From Cronobacter malonaticus LMG 23826 (GTDB lineage: Bacteria > Pseudomonadota > Gammaproteobacteria > Enterobacterales > Enterobacteriaceae), in assembly GCF_001277215.2 (NCBI RefSeq), contig NZ_CP013940.1:1302001-1366000 (forward strand): a DNA stretch of 64,000 nt, read 5' to 3'. Of this stretch, positions 1 to 10,680 are shown in pieces (the stretch's first letter is position 1; the number at the start of each line of letters is the position of its first letter). The position numbers and the translations under genes are program-made. A model generated the notes under the pieces. The model was not told the DNA's origin. It searched no databases and worked only from the letters and a program-made list of their open reading frames with translations.

Positions 1-55
1 CCGTTGGTGGCGGTGCGTTTAATTACGCGCGTGAATTCTTTTCCGAACTTTCGCC

Positions 56-988
56 ATGCCGACAAAAATTCGTCTTTCCCTGTTAAGTCTCGCGCTGCTG
101 CTGGCCGCGCCGCTTTCCGCTCCGGCGCTGGCCGCCGCGAAAGCCGCCGCGTCGCCGCTTGCCGCCGCTGAGCCGCAAATTGCCTCCGGCAGCGCCATGA
201 TTGTCGATCTGCGCACCAACGAAGTGCTGTTCTCAAGCCACCCGGATCTGGTGCGTCCGATAGCGTCAATTACCAAAGTGATGACCGCGATGGTGGTGCT
301 CGACGCCAGCCTGCCGCTGGATGAGATGCTGACGGTGGATATCAGCCATACGCCGGAGATGAAAGGGATCTATTCGCGGGTGCGTTTAAACAGCCAGATC
401 AGCCGTAAAAATATGCTGCTGCTGGCGCTGATGTCGTCGGAAAACCGCGCGGCGGCAAGCCTCGCGCACCATTATCCGGGCGGCTATGACGCGTTTATCC
501 GCGCCATGAACGCCAAAGCGAAAGCGCTCGGCATGCGCAATACGCATTTTGTGGAGCCGACAGGGCTTTCCATCCACAACGTCTCGACCGCACGCGATCT
601 CACGAAGCTGTTAATCGCGACCAAACAGTATCCGCTGATTGGCCAGCTCAGCACCACGCGTGAAGAGATGGCGACGTTTTCGAATCCGACGTACACGCTG
701 CCGTTCCGTAACACCAACCATCTGGTTTACCGCGATAACTGGAATATCCAGCTGACCAAAACCGGCTTTACCAACGCGGCGGGGCACTGCCTGATGATGC
801 GCACGCTGATTAAAAACCGTCCGGTGACGCTGGTGGTGATGGACGCCTTCGGCAAATATACCCACTTTGCCGACGCCAGCCGCCTGCGCACCTGGCTTGA
901 AACCGGCAAGGTGCAACCGGTGCCTGAAGCGGCGCTGAGCTATAAGCGCCAGAAAGCGGCGCAAATGGCGAATAACAGCGTCGAATAA
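56..988 (+). CDS. pbpG: D-alanyl-D-alanine endopeptidase, penicillin-binding protein 7
   Basis: 310-residue periplasmic serine peptidase that cleaves D-Ala-meso-DAP cross-links of peptidoglycan. Residues 1-27 are a signal peptide (basic start, long Leu/Ala core, AxA-type end). The three penicillin-binding motifs are present in order: SITK at 71-74 (nucleophile Ser71), SEN at 128-130 and KTG at 235-237. Length matches E. coli PbpG. An in-frame stop lies 24 bases upstream and this is the first ATG after it; no strong Shine-Dalgarno is visible, so the start is slightly uncertain. The gene lies next to dld as in E. coli, with a GNAT gene inserted between them. Confidence 0.96.
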   Translation: MPTKIRLSLLSLALLLAAPLSAPALAAAKAAASPLAAAEPQIASGSAMIVDLRTNEVLFSSHPDLVRPIASITKVMTAMVVLDASLPLDEMLTVDISHTPEMKGIYSRVRLNSQISRKNMLLLALMSSENRAAASLAHHYPGGYDAFIRAMNAKAKALGMRNTHFVEPTGLSIHNVSTARDLTKLLIATKQYPLIGQLSTTREEMATFSNPTYTLPFRNTNHLVYRDNWNIQLTKTGFTNAAGHCLMMRTLIKNRPVTLVVMDAFGKYTHFADASRLRTWLETGKVQPVPEAALSYKRQKAAQMANNSVE

Positions 989-989
989 G

Positions 990-1544
990 CTATTCCGGCA
1001 GCGTCCAGTCTCCCTGGTTGAGCGGACGCTGCATAATCAGCGTGTCGCGCCAGCCGCCGAATTTAAACCCGACGCTGCGCAAACTGCCCACCACTTCAAA
1101 CCCCAGCAGCCGGTGCAGACGCGTCGAGCCGCGATTATTCTCGCCATCGCCAATCACCGCCATTAGCTGACGCCACGGGCCTTGCTCGCAGCGCTCAATA
1201 AGAGCGTGTAACAGACGGCTACCTATACCGCGCCCGACCATGCTGGCATCGATATAAATCGATTCTTCGAGGGTATAGCGATACGTAGGGCGCGCACGCC
1301 AGGGCGAGGCGTAACAGTAGCCGACCACAATGCCGTCCATCTCCGCCACAAGCCAGGGCAAGCCCTGCGATGTGACGGCACTGACGCGCGCGGTCATCTC
1401 ATCAAGCGTCGGGGGCGTTTCTTCAAAGGAGGCGCGGCCGTGTTCGACATGCCAGCCATAAATGGCGCGAATGGCGTCGATATCCCCCGGCGTAACGTCA
1501 CGAATCGCGGCTTTTGTCGCCGTGAGATTTTCCACAACAGCCAT
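990..1544 (-). CDS. GNAT family N-acetyltransferase, phosphinothricin/methionine-sulfoximine type
   Basis: 184-residue acetyl-CoA-dependent acetyltransferase. Typical features of the Pat/MnaT-like subgroup are visible: IRDVTPGDIDAIRAIY near the N-terminus, YRYTLEESIYI in the middle and the acetyl-CoA loop VGRGIGSRLL, followed by an NxGSxRLHxxLGF segment. These enzymes usually inactivate amino-acid analogues such as methionine sulfoximine or phosphinothricin; the substrate here is inferred. The reading frame could open 45 bases further up, but that start falls inside the hairpin at 1563-1590. The ATG at 1544, with a GAGG upstream, is preferred. The gene lies downstream of dld on the same strand, beyond that hairpin, and its stop faces the pbpG stop one base away. 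Confidence 0.85.
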   Translation of the reverse strand: MAVVENLTATKAAIRDVTPGDIDAIRAIYGWHVEHGRASFEETPPTLDEMTARVSAVTSQGLPWLVAEMDGIVVGYCYASPWRARPTYRYTLEESIYIDASMVGRGIGSRLLHALIERCEQGPWRQLMAVIGDGENNRGSTRLHRLLGFEVVGSLRSVGFKFGGWRDTLIMQRPLNQGDWTLPE

Positions 1545-1562
1545 ACCTGTATCCTCAAAAGA

Positions 1563-1590
1563 CATGCCGCCGGAGGGCTCCGGCGGCATG
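1563..1590 (-). terminator. stem-loop downstream of dld
   Basis: Perfect 13-bp GC-rich inverted repeat with a 2-base loop (arms 1563-1575 and 1578-1590). It sits between the dld stop and the GNAT start on the minus strand. The following T-run is short (GTCTTTT), so it may attenuate rather than fully stop transcription. Confidence 0.6.
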
Positions 1591-1636
1591 GAGGATATAT
1601 TATGCCTGTGCTTAAAAAGAAAACAGCCTGCCAGAA

Positions 1637-3388
1637 TCAGCGGGCGGTCTGCTCCCCTGGCGTTTGTGCGATCCCGTCCGGTTCACCCCAGTATTTCTGC
1701 TTTGAGGTTTTGCCGATGCCGGGGTTCATGCTGTTAGTCGGGTCATTGGCCTTATAAAACTGTTTTAAGCTCTCAGGCGCTTCGTAGAGATGGCCGACGT
1801 TATGCTCCGCCGGGTATTGCGCGCCGCGCTCGCGCAGCAGCGCCAGCATCTCTTCTTTTAGCGCATGGACATCCACGCCTTTTTTAACGATGTAATCCTG
1901 GTGGAACACATGGCAGAAGAAGTGGCCGTAATAGAGCTTGTGCACCAGTTTGCTGTCAATTTCCGGCGGCAGATGCTCGAACCACTCGGTGTCGTTGCGC
2001 CGCAGCGCGATATCGAGCGCCAGAATATCTTCCACCTCGTCAGCGTGAACCGCGTGATAACGCACCGCCGCGCCCGCCGCAGCAAAGCGGTGTAGAAACG
2101 CTTTGCTGCCTTCTTCCGCCGTACAGGCGAAGAAATCGCCTTCGGCCTCTTTAAAGAAGCTCGTCAGCCAGCTGCGCGCTTCTTCAATGCCGTCGCCCGC
2201 CATTTTCAGCAGCAGGTGATGCTCATATTTATCGCGCCAGCTTTTCATGCGCGGCGGCAAATGACCGGGGAAAAGCCCACTCAGTTTTTGCATCATGCGG
2301 TCGGTAAAGTGCGGTTTAACAAACGGCACTTTCTCAAGCCAGGCGTCGGTGCGGCCTTTGGTGGTAAAGAAGAACGGCATTTTGTCGGTGCCGAGCTTAT
2401 TGATCATCAGGAACGTATCTTTCCCGTAGCGCTCGGCGATGTCGTAGATATCGCGGTGCATATACTCACCTGCGACCGGCAGGCTTTCAAAATTGGCGAG
2501 AATATGGCGGCGGATTCGGGTCAGTACGTCCGGCTGGTTGGTGCCGATATAAAACACCTCCTGGCGTTTTTCGGCTTCGAAAGTATCAAGACGCACCGCG
2601 AACACCGCGAGCTTACCGGCGCAGCCGGAGGCTTCAAAGAGCCGCTCCGGGTTGGCGTTGTAGCGCGCCGGGCTGTCGGCGTCGATATCGCGCACGCGCT
2701 CGATGTAATGACGGTCGGAGGCCTGGCGTTCGTCGTGGCGCACGGCGGTCGGATCAATGCGGTCATCATCAAGGCGGCCCAGGATCTGCTCCGGCGTCTG
2801 GCCGAGATCGATGCCCAGATGGTTCACCAGACGCAGCCGCCCGGTGTCGTCTATCTGCGCGAACAGCGCCATTTCGGTATAAGCGGGGCCGCGGTGCACC
2901 AGCGCGCCGCCGGAGTTATTACAGATACCGCCCATCACCGACGCGCCGATGCAGGAGGAGCCAATCACCGAGTGCGGCTCGCGGCCAAGCGGCTTGAGCG
3001 CGCGCTCCAGCTGCCAGAGCGTGGTGCCGGGATAAGCGAGGATCTGTTCGCCGTTATCCAGCAGGTGCAGCTTATCGAGGCGCAGCGTGCTGATGATGAT
3101 AATGTCGCGATCGTAGTCGTTGCCGTTCGGCGTCGAGCCTTCCGTCAGGCCGGTGTTAGCCGCCTGCATCAGAATGATTTTGTCGGCGGCGACGCAAATT
3201 TCCAGCACGCGCCATAATTCCAGCAGCGTGCCGGGAAAAACGACGGCCAGCGCCTCGCCCTGGCCTGAGCGAAAGCCTTTGCGGTAACGGGCGGTTTTGG
3301 CCGGGTCGGTGAGAAGATGGCTGGCGCCGGTAATGCGGGTCAGCTCCGCGATAACCTCATGGTTACCGGAGGTTGGTGTCAGGATCAT
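1637..3388 (-). CDS. dld: quinone-dependent D-lactate dehydrogenase
   Basis: 583-residue FAD flavoprotein of the inner-membrane face that oxidises D-lactate to pyruvate and passes electrons to quinone. The FAD-binding domain shows the PGTTLWQLERALKPLG and GASVMGGICNNSGG segments, and the C-terminal part (EHNVGHLY, NDPTNSMNPGIGKT) matches E. coli Dld closely over the whole length. The frame stays open for 14 codons upstream, but the ATG at 3388 has an AAGGAG 8 bases before it and agrees with the family start. It is transcribed away from bglX. A stem-loop follows the stop. Confidence 0.97.
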   Translation of the reverse strand: MILTPTSGNHEVIAELTRITGASHLLTDPAKTARYRKGFRSGQGEALAVVFPGTLLELWRVLEICVAADKIILMQAANTGLTEGSTPNGNDYDRDIIIISTLRLDKLHLLDNGEQILAYPGTTLWQLERALKPLGREPHSVIGSSCIGASVMGGICNNSGGALVHRGPAYTEMALFAQIDDTGRLRLVNHLGIDLGQTPEQILGRLDDDRIDPTAVRHDERQASDRHYIERVRDIDADSPARYNANPERLFEASGCAGKLAVFAVRLDTFEAEKRQEVFYIGTNQPDVLTRIRRHILANFESLPVAGEYMHRDIYDIAERYGKDTFLMINKLGTDKMPFFFTTKGRTDAWLEKVPFVKPHFTDRMMQKLSGLFPGHLPPRMKSWRDKYEHHLLLKMAGDGIEEARSWLTSFFKEAEGDFFACTAEEGSKAFLHRFAAAGAAVRYHAVHADEVEDILALDIALRRNDTEWFEHLPPEIDSKLVHKLYYGHFFCHVFHQDYIVKKGVDVHALKEEMLALLRERGAQYPAEHNVGHLYEAPESLKQFYKANDPTNSMNPGIGKTSKQKYWGEPDGIAQTPGEQTAR

Positions 3389-3581
3389 GTTCCACTCCTT
3401 GTGGCAGAGAAAACGCACGTCTCTAAGCATAGCCGCGAATTTCGCGACGAGTCCGAAAAGGTTGAAAAATCAGCGTATAAACTTGCGTTTGGCTTCTTCC
3501 CTGCTAAGGCTTATGGCACACTGCACACCTTATTCTTTGTGGCGGCAACGTTGCGGCTGCGTCTAAAAGAGAGTTAATCCT

Positions 3582-5879
3582 ATGAAATGGCTTTGTTCTG
3601 TGGGTATGGCCGTGAGCCTTGCGCTGCAACCGGCCCTGGCGTCTGAACCGTTTGGCGAGCATCCGCTGACGCCCGAAGCGCGGGATGCGTTTGTCACCGA
3701 TTTACTCAAAAAAATGACGGTCGATGAGAAAATCGGCCAGCTGCGTCTGATTAGCGTCGGGCCGGATAACCCGAAAGAAGCGATTCGGGACATGATCAAA
3801 GAAGGTCAGGTCGGCGCGATTTTCAACACCGTGACCCGCCCGGATATCCGCGCGATGCAGGATCAGGTGATGCAGTTAAGCCGCCTGAAAATTCCGCTGT
3901 TTTTCGCCTACGACGTGCTGCACGGCCAGCGCACCATTTTCCCGAACAGCCTCGGGCTCGCCTCCTCGTTTAACCTCGACGCGGTAAAAACCGTGGGCCG
4001 CGTGTCGGCATATGAAGCCGCCGACGACGGTCTGAACATGACCTGGGCGCCGATGGTGGACGTCACGCGCGACCCGCGCTGGGGCCGTGGTTCGGAAGGG
4101 TTCGGTGAAGATACTTATCTCACCAGCATGATGGGCAAAACGATGGTTGAGTCGATGCAGGGCAAAAGCCCGGCGGATCGCTACTCGGTGATGACCAGCG
4201 TGAAACACTTCGCCGCTTACGGCGCGGTGGAGGGTGGCAAAGAGTACAACACTGTTGATATGAGCTCTCAGCGTCTTTTCAACGACTACATGCCGCCATA
4301 CAAAGAGGCGCTCGATGCGGGCAGCGGCGGCGTGATGATTGCGCTCAACTCCCTAAACGGTACGCCGGCGGCGTCCGATGGCTGGCTGCTGAAAGACTTG
4401 CTGCGCGGCGACTGGGGCTTTAAAGGCATCACCATTTCTGACCACGGCGCGATTAAAGAGCTGATTAAACACGGTACGGCGTCCGACCCGGAAGACGCGG
4501 TTCGCGTGGCGATCAAATCCGGCGTCGATATGAGTATGGCGGATGAGTACTACAGCAAATACCTGCCGAATCTTATCAAGAGCGGCAAAGTCACCATGGC
4601 AGAGCTTGATGACGCCACGCGTCACGTGCTGAACGTCAAATATGACATGGGGCTGTTTAACGATCCGTACAGCCATCTGGGACCGAAAGACTCCGACCCG
4701 CAAGACACCAACGCCGAAAGCCGTCTGCACCGCGACGACGCGCGTAAAGTGGCGCGCGAAAGCCTGGTGCTGCTGAAAAACCGTCTGGAGACGCTGCCGC
4801 TGAAAAAATCCGGCACCATCGCAGTGGTGGGGCCGCTCGCTGACAGCAAGCGCGACATGATGGGCAGCTGGTCTGCCGCAGGTGTGGCCGATCAGTCCGT
4901 CACGCTGCTGCAGGGTATGAAAAATGTCGCGGGCGATAAGGCCAAAATCCTCTACGCCAAAGGCGCTAACGTCACCGACGATAAGGGCATCGTAGACTTC
5001 CTGAATCTCTACGAGCCGGCGGTGGTGGTGGATAAACGCACGCCGAAAGAGATGATCGACGAGGCGGTAAACGTCGCGAAGCAGTCTGACGTGGTCGTGG
5101 CGGTCGTGGGTGAAGCGCAGGGCATGGCGCATGAGGCGTCCAGCCGTACCGATCTCACCATTCCGCAGAGTCAGCGCGACCTTATCAGCGCGCTGAAAGC
5201 GACCGGTAAACCGCTGGTGCTGGTGCTGATGAACGGTCGTCCGCTGGCGCTGGTGAAAGAAGACCAGCAGGCCGATGCGATTCTGGAGACCTGGTTTGCC
5301 GGGACCGAAGGCGGTAACGCCATCGCCGACGTGCTGTTTGGCGACTACAACCCGTCAGGCAAGCTGCCAATCTCCTTCCCGCGCTCGGTCGGGCAGATCC
5401 CGGTGTACTACAGCCACCTCAACACGGGCCGTCCGTACAACCCGGAAAAACCAAACAAATACACCTCGCGCTACTTTGACGAAGCCAACGGCCCGCTCTA
5501 TCCGTTCGGTTACGGCCTGAGCTACACCACGTTCAGCGTTTCCGACGTGAAGCTCTCATCACCGACCATGAAGCGTGACGGCAAAGTGACCGCCAGCGTA
5601 ACGGTGACCAACACCGGCAAGCGCGAAGGTGCTACCGCAGTGCAGATGTATCTCCAGGACGTCACGGCCTCTATGAGCCGTCCGGTGAAACAGCTGCGCG
5701 GCTTTGAGAAAATCACGCTGAAACCGGGCGAAAGCCAGACTGTCAGCTTCCCGATCGATATCGACGCGCTGAAATTCTGGAACCAGCGCATGAAATATGA
5801 CGCGGAGCCTGGCAAATTCAACGTCTTCATCGGGCTGGATTCCGCCCGCGTGAAGCAGGGCGAATTCGAACTGCTGTAA
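3582..5879 (+). CDS. bglX: periplasmic beta-glucosidase, glycoside hydrolase family 3
   Basis: 765-residue exported enzyme that releases glucose from the non-reducing ends of beta-glucosides. Residues 1-20 are a signal peptide ending ALA. The GH3 barrel carries the KHF motif at 208-210 and the catalytic nucleophile Asp287 in TISDHG, the same number as in E. coli BglX. The second alpha/beta domain and the C-terminal fibronectin-III-like domain follow. Length is that of the family. It has its own strong terminator just downstream and is divergent from dld. Confidence 0.97.
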   Translation: MKWLCSVGMAVSLALQPALASEPFGEHPLTPEARDAFVTDLLKKMTVDEKIGQLRLISVGPDNPKEAIRDMIKEGQVGAIFNTVTRPDIRAMQDQVMQLSRLKIPLFFAYDVLHGQRTIFPNSLGLASSFNLDAVKTVGRVSAYEAADDGLNMTWAPMVDVTRDPRWGRGSEGFGEDTYLTSMMGKTMVESMQGKSPADRYSVMTSVKHFAAYGAVEGGKEYNTVDMSSQRLFNDYMPPYKEALDAGSGGVMIALNSLNGTPAASDGWLLKDLLRGDWGFKGITISDHGAIKELIKHGTASDPEDAVRVAIKSGVDMSMADEYYSKYLPNLIKSGKVTMAELDDATRHVLNVKYDMGLFNDPYSHLGPKDSDPQDTNAESRLHRDDARKVARESLVLLKNRLETLPLKKSGTIAVVGPLADSKRDMMGSWSAAGVADQSVTLLQGMKNVAGDKAKILYAKGANVTDDKGIVDFLNLYEPAVVVDKRTPKEMIDEAVNVAKQSDVVVAVVGEAQGMAHEASSRTDLTIPQSQRDLISALKATGKPLVLVLMNGRPLALVKEDQQADAILETWFAGTEGGNAIADVLFGDYNPSGKLPISFPRSVGQIPVYYSHLNTGRPYNPEKPNKYTSRYFDEANGPLYPFGYGLSYTTFSVSDVKLSSPTMKRDGKVTASVTVTNTGKREGATAVQMYLQDVTASMSRPVKQLRGFEKITLKPGESQTVSFPIDIDALKFWNQRMKYDAEPGKFNVFIGLDSARVKQGEFELL

Positions 5880-5898
5880 GCGGTTGTCGATTGTCAGA

Positions 5899-5922
5899 GG
5901 GCCGGGAAACCGGCCCTTTTTT
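5899..5922 (+). terminator. intrinsic terminator of bglX
   Basis: GGGCCGG-GAAA-CCGGCCC hairpin followed directly by a run of six T, 20 bases after the bglX stop. Confidence 0.9.
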
Positions 5923-6035
5923 ATGCTCATCGCCCGTTAAAAAATGCCATTTCCCGTCTTTTCCCTTTCCCCCTGAGATTTATCAACTACGCTTTTCTCT
6001 TAAGCCCTTAGCGAAGCGGATAAAAGAGGAAAATC

Positions 6036-6944
6036 ATGAGGCTAAAACTCTGGAGCGCGGCAGGCCTGGTACTGCTGGCGGCAGGCGCGCAGGCGGCCGA
6101 GCCGGTGAAAGTGGGCTCGAAAATCGACACCGAAGGCGCGCTGCTTGGCAACGTGATTCTGCAGGTGCTGGAAAGCCACGGCGTGAAAACGGTCAACAAA
6201 ATCCAGCTGGGCACCACGCCAGTCGTGCGCGGGGCGATCACCTCTGGCGAGCTGGATATCTACCCGGAATACACCGGCAACGGGGCGTTTTTCTTTAAGC
6301 AGGAGAACGATCCTGCGTGGAAGAACGCGCAGCAGGGCTATGAGAAAGTCAAAAAGCTCGACGCCGAACAGAACAAGCTTATCTGGCTGACGCCTGCGGC
6401 GGCGAACAACACCTGGACTATCGCGGTGCGTCAGGACCTGGCGCAGAAGAACAAGCTGACCTCGCTTGCCGACCTCAGCCGCTATCTGAAAGAGGGCGGG
6501 ACGTTCAAACTCGCCGCCTCGGCGGAGTTTATCGAGCGCCCGGACGCGCTGCCGGCCTTTGAAAAAGCCTACCAGTTTAAACTTAACCAGGACCAGATGC
6601 TGTCGCTCGCGGGTGGTGACACCGCGGTGACTATCAAAGCGGCGGCCCAGCAGACCTCCGGCGTTAACGCCGCGATGGCCTATGGCACCGATGGCCCGGT
6701 GGCGGCGCTCGGCCTGCAAACGCTCACCGATCCGAAAGGCGTGCAGCCGGTTTACGCGCCCGCGCCGGTCGTGCGCGAAGCCGTGCTGAAAGCCTACCCG
6801 GAGATGCCGCAGTGGTTTGAGCCGGTCTTTAAGACGCTGGATGAGAAAACGCTTCAGGAGCTGAACGCGCAGATCGCAGTAGAAGGGCTGGATGCCGGTA
6901 AAGTGGCGTCACAGTGGCTTAAAGAAAAAGGACTGGTGAAATAA
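6036..6944 (+). CDS. osmF: osmoprotectant-binding periplasmic protein of the YehZYXW importer
   Basis: 302-residue substrate-binding protein of the OpuAC type. It has a 20-residue signal peptide and the family patterns [14 protein letters not shown] and [10 protein letters not shown]. It is thought to deliver glycine betaine or related compatible solutes to the YehY/YehW permeases; in E. coli OsmF has low betaine affinity and is RpoS-controlled. GAGG precedes the ATG. A CTACGCT at 5987-5993 resembles a sigma-S -10 element; that is inference only. It is the first gene of a tight four-gene operon; yehY starts 30 bases after its stop. Confidence 0.95.
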   Translation: MRLKLWSAAGLVLLAAGAQAAEPVKVGSKIDTEGALLGNVILQVLESHGVKTVNKIQLGTTPVVRGAITSGELDIYPEYTGNGAFFFKQENDPAWKNAQQGYEKVKKLDAEQNKLIWLTPAAANNTWTIAVRQDLAQKNKLTSLADLSRYLKEGGTFKLAASAEFIERPDALPAFEKAYQFKLNQDQMLSLAGGDTAVTIKAAAQQTSGVNAAMAYGTDGPVAALGLQTLTDPKGVQPVYAPAPVVREAVLKAYPEMPQWFEPVFKTLDEKTLQELNAQIAVEGLDAGKVASQWLKEKGLVK

Positions 6945-6973
6945 CGCCTCCGGCGTTTGCCTCGGGACACGTT

Positions 6974-8131
6974 TTGTCAATCAGATGCCATAACCGGGTG
7001 CTGGTGCTGCTGGCGATCCTGCTGGCCGCCGCCGCCCTGTTGCCCTTTTTAAATTACGCGCCGAACCGGCTGGTCTCCGGCGCGCCGCTCGGTCTCTCCG
7101 GGCTTTTCCCTGCCGCCGCGCCCGCGTTATGGGCGCTGCCGGTCTTGCTCTGTTTACTCGCTTTTGTCCCCGGAAAACCGGGCGCGCTGCTGATTCTGAT
7201 GGCGGCGCAGGCGCTCTTTATCATGCTGCTTTTTGTGACGGGCGCAGAGGCGGCGCGGCTTGCCGAAACCGGCAGTCGTCTGGCGCGCACCTCGCCCGGC
7301 AGCGGGCTGTGGCTGATGCTCGCGGTCTCCTTACTTGCCGCCAGCGACGCCATCGGCAGGCTGACGCGCCAGCCGCTCTGGCGCTGGCTTCTACAGGCGC
7401 AGATCTGGATTGCGCCGCTCTGGCTTTTGCTGAGCGGTCATTTTGATGCGCTGTCGCTGCTTAAAGAGTACGCCAACCGACAGACGGTATTTGATGACGC
7501 CACCGCGCGCCACCTGACGCTGCTTTTCGGCACGCTGGCACCTGCGGTCGTCATTGGTTTGCCGCTCGGCATTTTGTGTCACCGACGCCCGCGCTGGCAG
7601 CCGGGACTGTTCGCTGCGCTCAATATTATTCAGACTGTGCCGTCTGTGGCGCTCTTTGGTCTGCTGATGGCCCCGCTTGCCGGGCTCGCGCAGGCGTTTC
7701 CGGCGCTCGGCGCGTTGGGCATTTCCGGCACCGGGCTTGCGCCTGCGCTGATCGCGCTCACGCTTTACGCGCTGCTGCCGCTGGTGCGCGGCGTGGTGGC
7801 GGGGCTCGGGCAGGTGCCCGACGCGGTGCGTGAAAGCGCCCGCGGAGTGGGGATGTCCGCCTGGCAGCGCTTCTGGCATGTCGACGTACCGCTGGCGCTG
7901 CCCGTCTGGCTGCGCAGCCTGCGGGTGGTGGCAGTGCAGACAGTCGGTATGGCGGTGGTGGCCGCGCTGATTGGCGCAGGCGGTTTCGGGGCGCTGGTTT
8001 TTCAGGGGTTGCTTAGCAGCGCGCTCGATCTGGTGCTGCTCGGCGTTATCCCGGTCGTGGCGCTGGCGGTGGTGCTGGACGCGCTGTTTACGCTCGCCAT
8101 CGGCGCGCTGGAGGCAAAAAGAAATGATTGA
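6974..8131 (+). CDS. yehY: osmoprotectant ABC transporter inner-membrane permease
   Basis: 385-residue permease of the OsmF importer. The N-terminal third has extra membrane segments ([15 protein letters not shown] and others), and the C-terminal part is the conserved permease core with [15 protein letters not shown] and the EAA-type loop [16 protein letters not shown]. It agrees with E. coli YehY along its length. The start is a TTG (6974-6976) with only a weak upstream purine stretch; no better ATG fits the conserved N-terminus. Its stop overlaps the yehX start by 8 bases, indicating translational coupling. Confidence 0.93.
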   Translation: MSIRCHNRVLVLLAILLAAAALLPFLNYAPNRLVSGAPLGLSGLFPAAAPALWALPVLLCLLAFVPGKPGALLILMAAQALFIMLLFVTGAEAARLAETGSRLARTSPGSGLWLMLAVSLLAASDAIGRLTRQPLWRWLLQAQIWIAPLWLLLSGHFDALSLLKEYANRQTVFDDATARHLTLLFGTLAPAVVIGLPLGILCHRRPRWQPGLFAALNIIQTVPSVALFGLLMAPLAGLAQAFPALGALGISGTGLAPALIALTLYALLPLVRGVVAGLGQVPDAVRESARGVGMSAWQRFWHVDVPLALPVWLRSLRVVAVQTVGMAVVAALIGAGGFGALVFQGLLSSALDLVLLGVIPVVALAVVLDALFTLAIGALEAKRND

Positions 8132-9065
8132 ATTTAAGCAGGTCAGCAAGTTTTACAACGGCGGCGCGGCGGTAAAAGCGTTAAACCTGAGATTTGCCGA
8201 AGGCGCATTCTCGGTGCTTATCGGCACCTCCGGCTCCGGCAAATCCACCACGCTCAAAATGATTAACCGGCTGGTGGAGCACGACGAGGGCGAAATTCGC
8301 TTCGCGGGCGAGGAGATCCGCCAGTTTTCGCCCGAAGCGCTGCGCCGGCGCATGGGCTATGCGATCCAGTCGGTCGGGCTGTTTCCGCACTGGACGGTGG
8401 CGCAAAACGTCGCCACGGTGCCGCAGCTGCTGAAGTGGCCGAAGGCGCGCATACAGGCGCGGGTGGATGAACTGCTCGCGCTGCTTGGGCTCGCGCCTGA
8501 CGCATTTCGCGACCGCTACCCGCATCAGCTCTCCGGCGGGCAGCAGCAGCGCGTCGGCGTGGCGCGCGCGCTGGCGGCCGACCCGGAAGTGTTGCTGATG
8601 GACGAGCCGTTCGGCGCGCTCGACCCGGTCACTCGCAGCGCGCTGCAACAGGAGATGCGCCGCATTCATCAACTGCTCGGGCGCACCATTGTGCTGGTGA
8701 CGCACGATATCGACGAGGCGCTGGGGCTGGCTGAGCATCTGGTGCTGATGGATAACGGCGAAGTGGTGCAGCAGGGCACGCCGCTGGCGCTGCTCACCGC
8801 GCCGCGCAATGACTTCGTGCGTGACTTTTTCGGGCGCAGCGAGCTTGGCGTGCGGCTGTTGTCGCTTAAACAGGTAGGGGAGTTTATCGAGCCGGGCATG
8901 GCCGACGGCGCACCAGTGGCGGAAACCATAACGCTGCGTGAGGCGATGTCGGTGTTTGTTGAACGCCAGTGCGAGGCGCTGTCAGTGGTGGATACAAACG
9001 GCGCGCACCGCGGCGTACTGCGCTTTCGCCATCTGGTGAATCAGCGGGAGGCGCGGGGTGAGTAG
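8124..9065 (+). CDS. yehX: osmoprotectant ABC transporter ATP-binding protein
   Basis: 313-residue ATPase energising the YehY/YehW permeases. Walker A GTSGSGKS lies at 34-41, the ABC signature LSGGQ at 136-140, Walker B LLMDE at 157-161 and the switch His at 194. A CBS-like C-terminal region follows, typical of the betaine/OpuA class. The frame is open further upstream inside yehY, but the ATG at 8124 gives the conserved MIEF start and the usual 8-base overlap with yehY. Its TAG overlaps the GTG start of yehW by 8 bases. Confidence 0.95.
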   Translation: MIEFKQVSKFYNGGAAVKALNLRFAEGAFSVLIGTSGSGKSTTLKMINRLVEHDEGEIRFAGEEIRQFSPEALRRRMGYAIQSVGLFPHWTVAQNVATVPQLLKWPKARIQARVDELLALLGLAPDAFRDRYPHQLSGGQQQRVGVARALAADPEVLLMDEPFGALDPVTRSALQQEMRRIHQLLGRTIVLVTHDIDEALGLAEHLVLMDNGEVVQQGTPLALLTAPRNDFVRDFFGRSELGVRLLSLKQVGEFIEPGMADGAPVAETITLREAMSVFVERQCEALSVVDTNGAHRGVLRFRHLVNQREARGE

Positions 9066-9789
9066 ACTGCGCGATCCGCTGCTCTGGCTGGCGCTGCTGT
9101 TTGTCGCGCTGCTGCTGGCGATGCCGCACAGCGAAGGACTGTTCCACTGGCTGTTTCCGGGGCTGGCGCGCCCGGTCTATCTTCAGGAGAGCTTTGTCGC
9201 GCTGACGCTTTCGCATCTCGGGCTGGTGGCGGCGGCAGGCGCGGTGTCGGTCGCCTGCGGCGTCGCGGTGGGGATTGCGGTGACGCGTCCGTGGGGGCGC
9301 GAGTTTCGCGCGCTTGCCGAAACGCTCGCCGCCGCCGGGCAGACGTTCCCACCGGTGGCGGTTTTGGCGATTGCGGTGCCGGTGATGGGCTTCGGGCGCG
9401 AGCCTGCAATTGTCGCGCTTATTCTTTATGGCCTGTTGCCGGTGTTGCAGGGCACGCTCGCGGGCTTAAGCGCAGTGCCGGAGGACGTGAAAGAGGTGGC
9501 GCGAGGCGTCGGCATGAGCCGCGCTCAGATCCTACGCAAAGTCGAGTTGCCGCTGGCGTCGGGAGTAATACTGGCAGGGATACGCACGTCGGTGATTATT
9601 AATATCGGCACCGCCACCATTGCCTCCACCGTAGGAGCCAGCACGCTCGGCACCCCGATTATCATCGGCCTGAGTGGGTTTAACACGGCGTATGTGATTC
9701 AGGGTGCGGTGCTGGTGGCGCTGGCGGCGGTCCTGGTGGACCGGCTCTTTGAGCGCCTGGCGCGGGTTATGAACCGGAATGCAGGATAA
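9058..9789 (+). CDS. yehW: osmoprotectant ABC transporter inner-membrane permease
   Basis: 243-residue second permease of the OsmF system. It has about six membrane segments, the motif [14 protein letters not shown] and the EAA loop [18 protein letters not shown] that contacts YehX. It begins with GTG within the last codons of yehX. It is the last gene of osmF-yehY-yehX-yehW; its 3' end overlaps the convergent yohO by 23 bases. Confidence 0.95.
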   Translation: MSRLRDPLLWLALLFVALLLAMPHSEGLFHWLFPGLARPVYLQESFVALTLSHLGLVAAAGAVSVACGVAVGIAVTRPWGREFRALAETLAAAGQTFPPVAVLAIAVPVMGFGREPAIVALILYGLLPVLQGTLAGLSAVPEDVKEVARGVGMSRAQILRKVELPLASGVILAGIRTSVIINIGTATIASTVGASTLGTPIIIGLSGFNTAYVIQGAVLVALAAVLVDRLFERLARVMNRNAG

Positions 9790-9877
9790 CGGTGTAGCCG
9801 GCCAGCATAACGCCGCCGATACCGCCGATGGCCATCAGGACCATGCCGGTGATAAGCCCGATTCTGACAAATTTCAT
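9767..9877 (-). CDS. yohO: small membrane protein YohO
   Basis: 36-residue single-span protein beginning [15 protein letters not shown], with the conserved core [14 protein letters not shown] and ending ILHSGS. It matches E. coli YohO (35 residues) in the same place beside yehW. An AGGAGCAACGC precedes the ATG. It is predicted to lie in the inner membrane; its function is unknown. The last 23 bases are antisense to the end of yehW. Confidence 0.93.
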   Translation of the reverse strand: MKFVRIGLITGMVLMAIGGIGGVMLAGYTVILHSGS

Positions 9878-9936
9878 GCGTTGCTCCTTATGTTAACCGC
9901 GTAATTATACGGTGAAGCGCGTCTGTTAATGAACCT

Positions 9937-10680
9937 TTAAATGGTTTCCGGTTCATGGAGCGAAAAAATGGGGTGGCCCTGCGCATGCCAGGCGGCGATC
10001 TGCTCAAGCTGGCGCGCCGCGGGCGGCTCGCCGCACCATACCAGCAGCGTTTTACCAGGGAACAGCTCCGGGCGCAGCTGCACCAGCGGTTGCGCCAGCA
10101 CATCCACCCGCCAGCCTTTCTGGACCGACACCCAGGCCGCGAGCCAGATTTGCGTCGCATCCTGATGATTCCAGCCGACCACCAGCGCGTCGTTGCCCGG
10201 CTTTTTCCATGCGGATTGAAGACAAAGCGCGATGTAGTTAATCAGAATGCCGTCCAGCAGGCTTAACAGCGCATGCAGCGTGGCGTGCTGTAACTGCATC
10301 CGGCGGCGCAGCGGGGTATAGAGATGACGCACCAGCATCTGGGCCGGGTAGTCGCGTCCTAATTCGCTTACCCAGTGCCGCACCTGGCCCGGGTTGCCGC
10401 TGCGCAGTTTCGCAAGCAGCATCTCCTGGCGCTCGCGCCAGCCTTCCGGCTCATCGGCGCTGTCCTGGCTTAACAGGGTTTTGACTTTACTGACCTGAAC
10501 GCCTTGCTCAATCCAGTGTTTGATTTCGCGGATACGGTCGATATCCGCCTCGCTGAACAAACGGTGGCCGCCGTCGGTGCGCACGGGTTTAAGCAGTCCG
10601 TAACGGCGCTGCCACGCGCGCAGCGTCACGGGGTTAACTTCACAGAGATCGGCCACTTCGCCAATCGTATATAACGCCAT
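9937..10680 (-). CDS. mlrA: MerR-family transcriptional regulator of curli synthesis
   Basis: 247-residue activator. The N-terminal MerR winged helix (MALYTIGEVADLCEVNPVTL, RRYGLLKP, GGHRLFSEADIDRI) is nearly identical to E. coli MlrA; a longer C-terminal ligand- or protein-binding domain follows. In E. coli it activates csgD, and its output is controlled by the c-di-GMP proteins DgcM and PdeR. It sits between the osmoprotectant operon and metG, whereas in E. coli it adjoins btsSR. Confidence 0.95.
   Translation of the reverse strand: MALYTIGEVADLCEVNPVTLRAWQRRYGLLKPVRTDGGHRLFSEADIDRIREIKHWIEQGVQVSKVKTLLSQDSADEPEGWRERQEMLLAKLRSGNPGQVRHWVSELGRDYPAQMLVRHLYTPLRRRMQLQHATLHALLSLLDGILINYIALCLQSAWKKPGNDALVVGWNHQDATQIWLAAWVSVQKGWRVDVLAQPLVQLRPELFPGKTLLVWCGEPPAARQLEQIAAWHAQGHPIFSLHEPETI

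Noticed and set aside
2216..3217. 333-codon plus-strand frame antisense to dld
   Set aside because: Shadow frame of a well-identified gene with no start signal.
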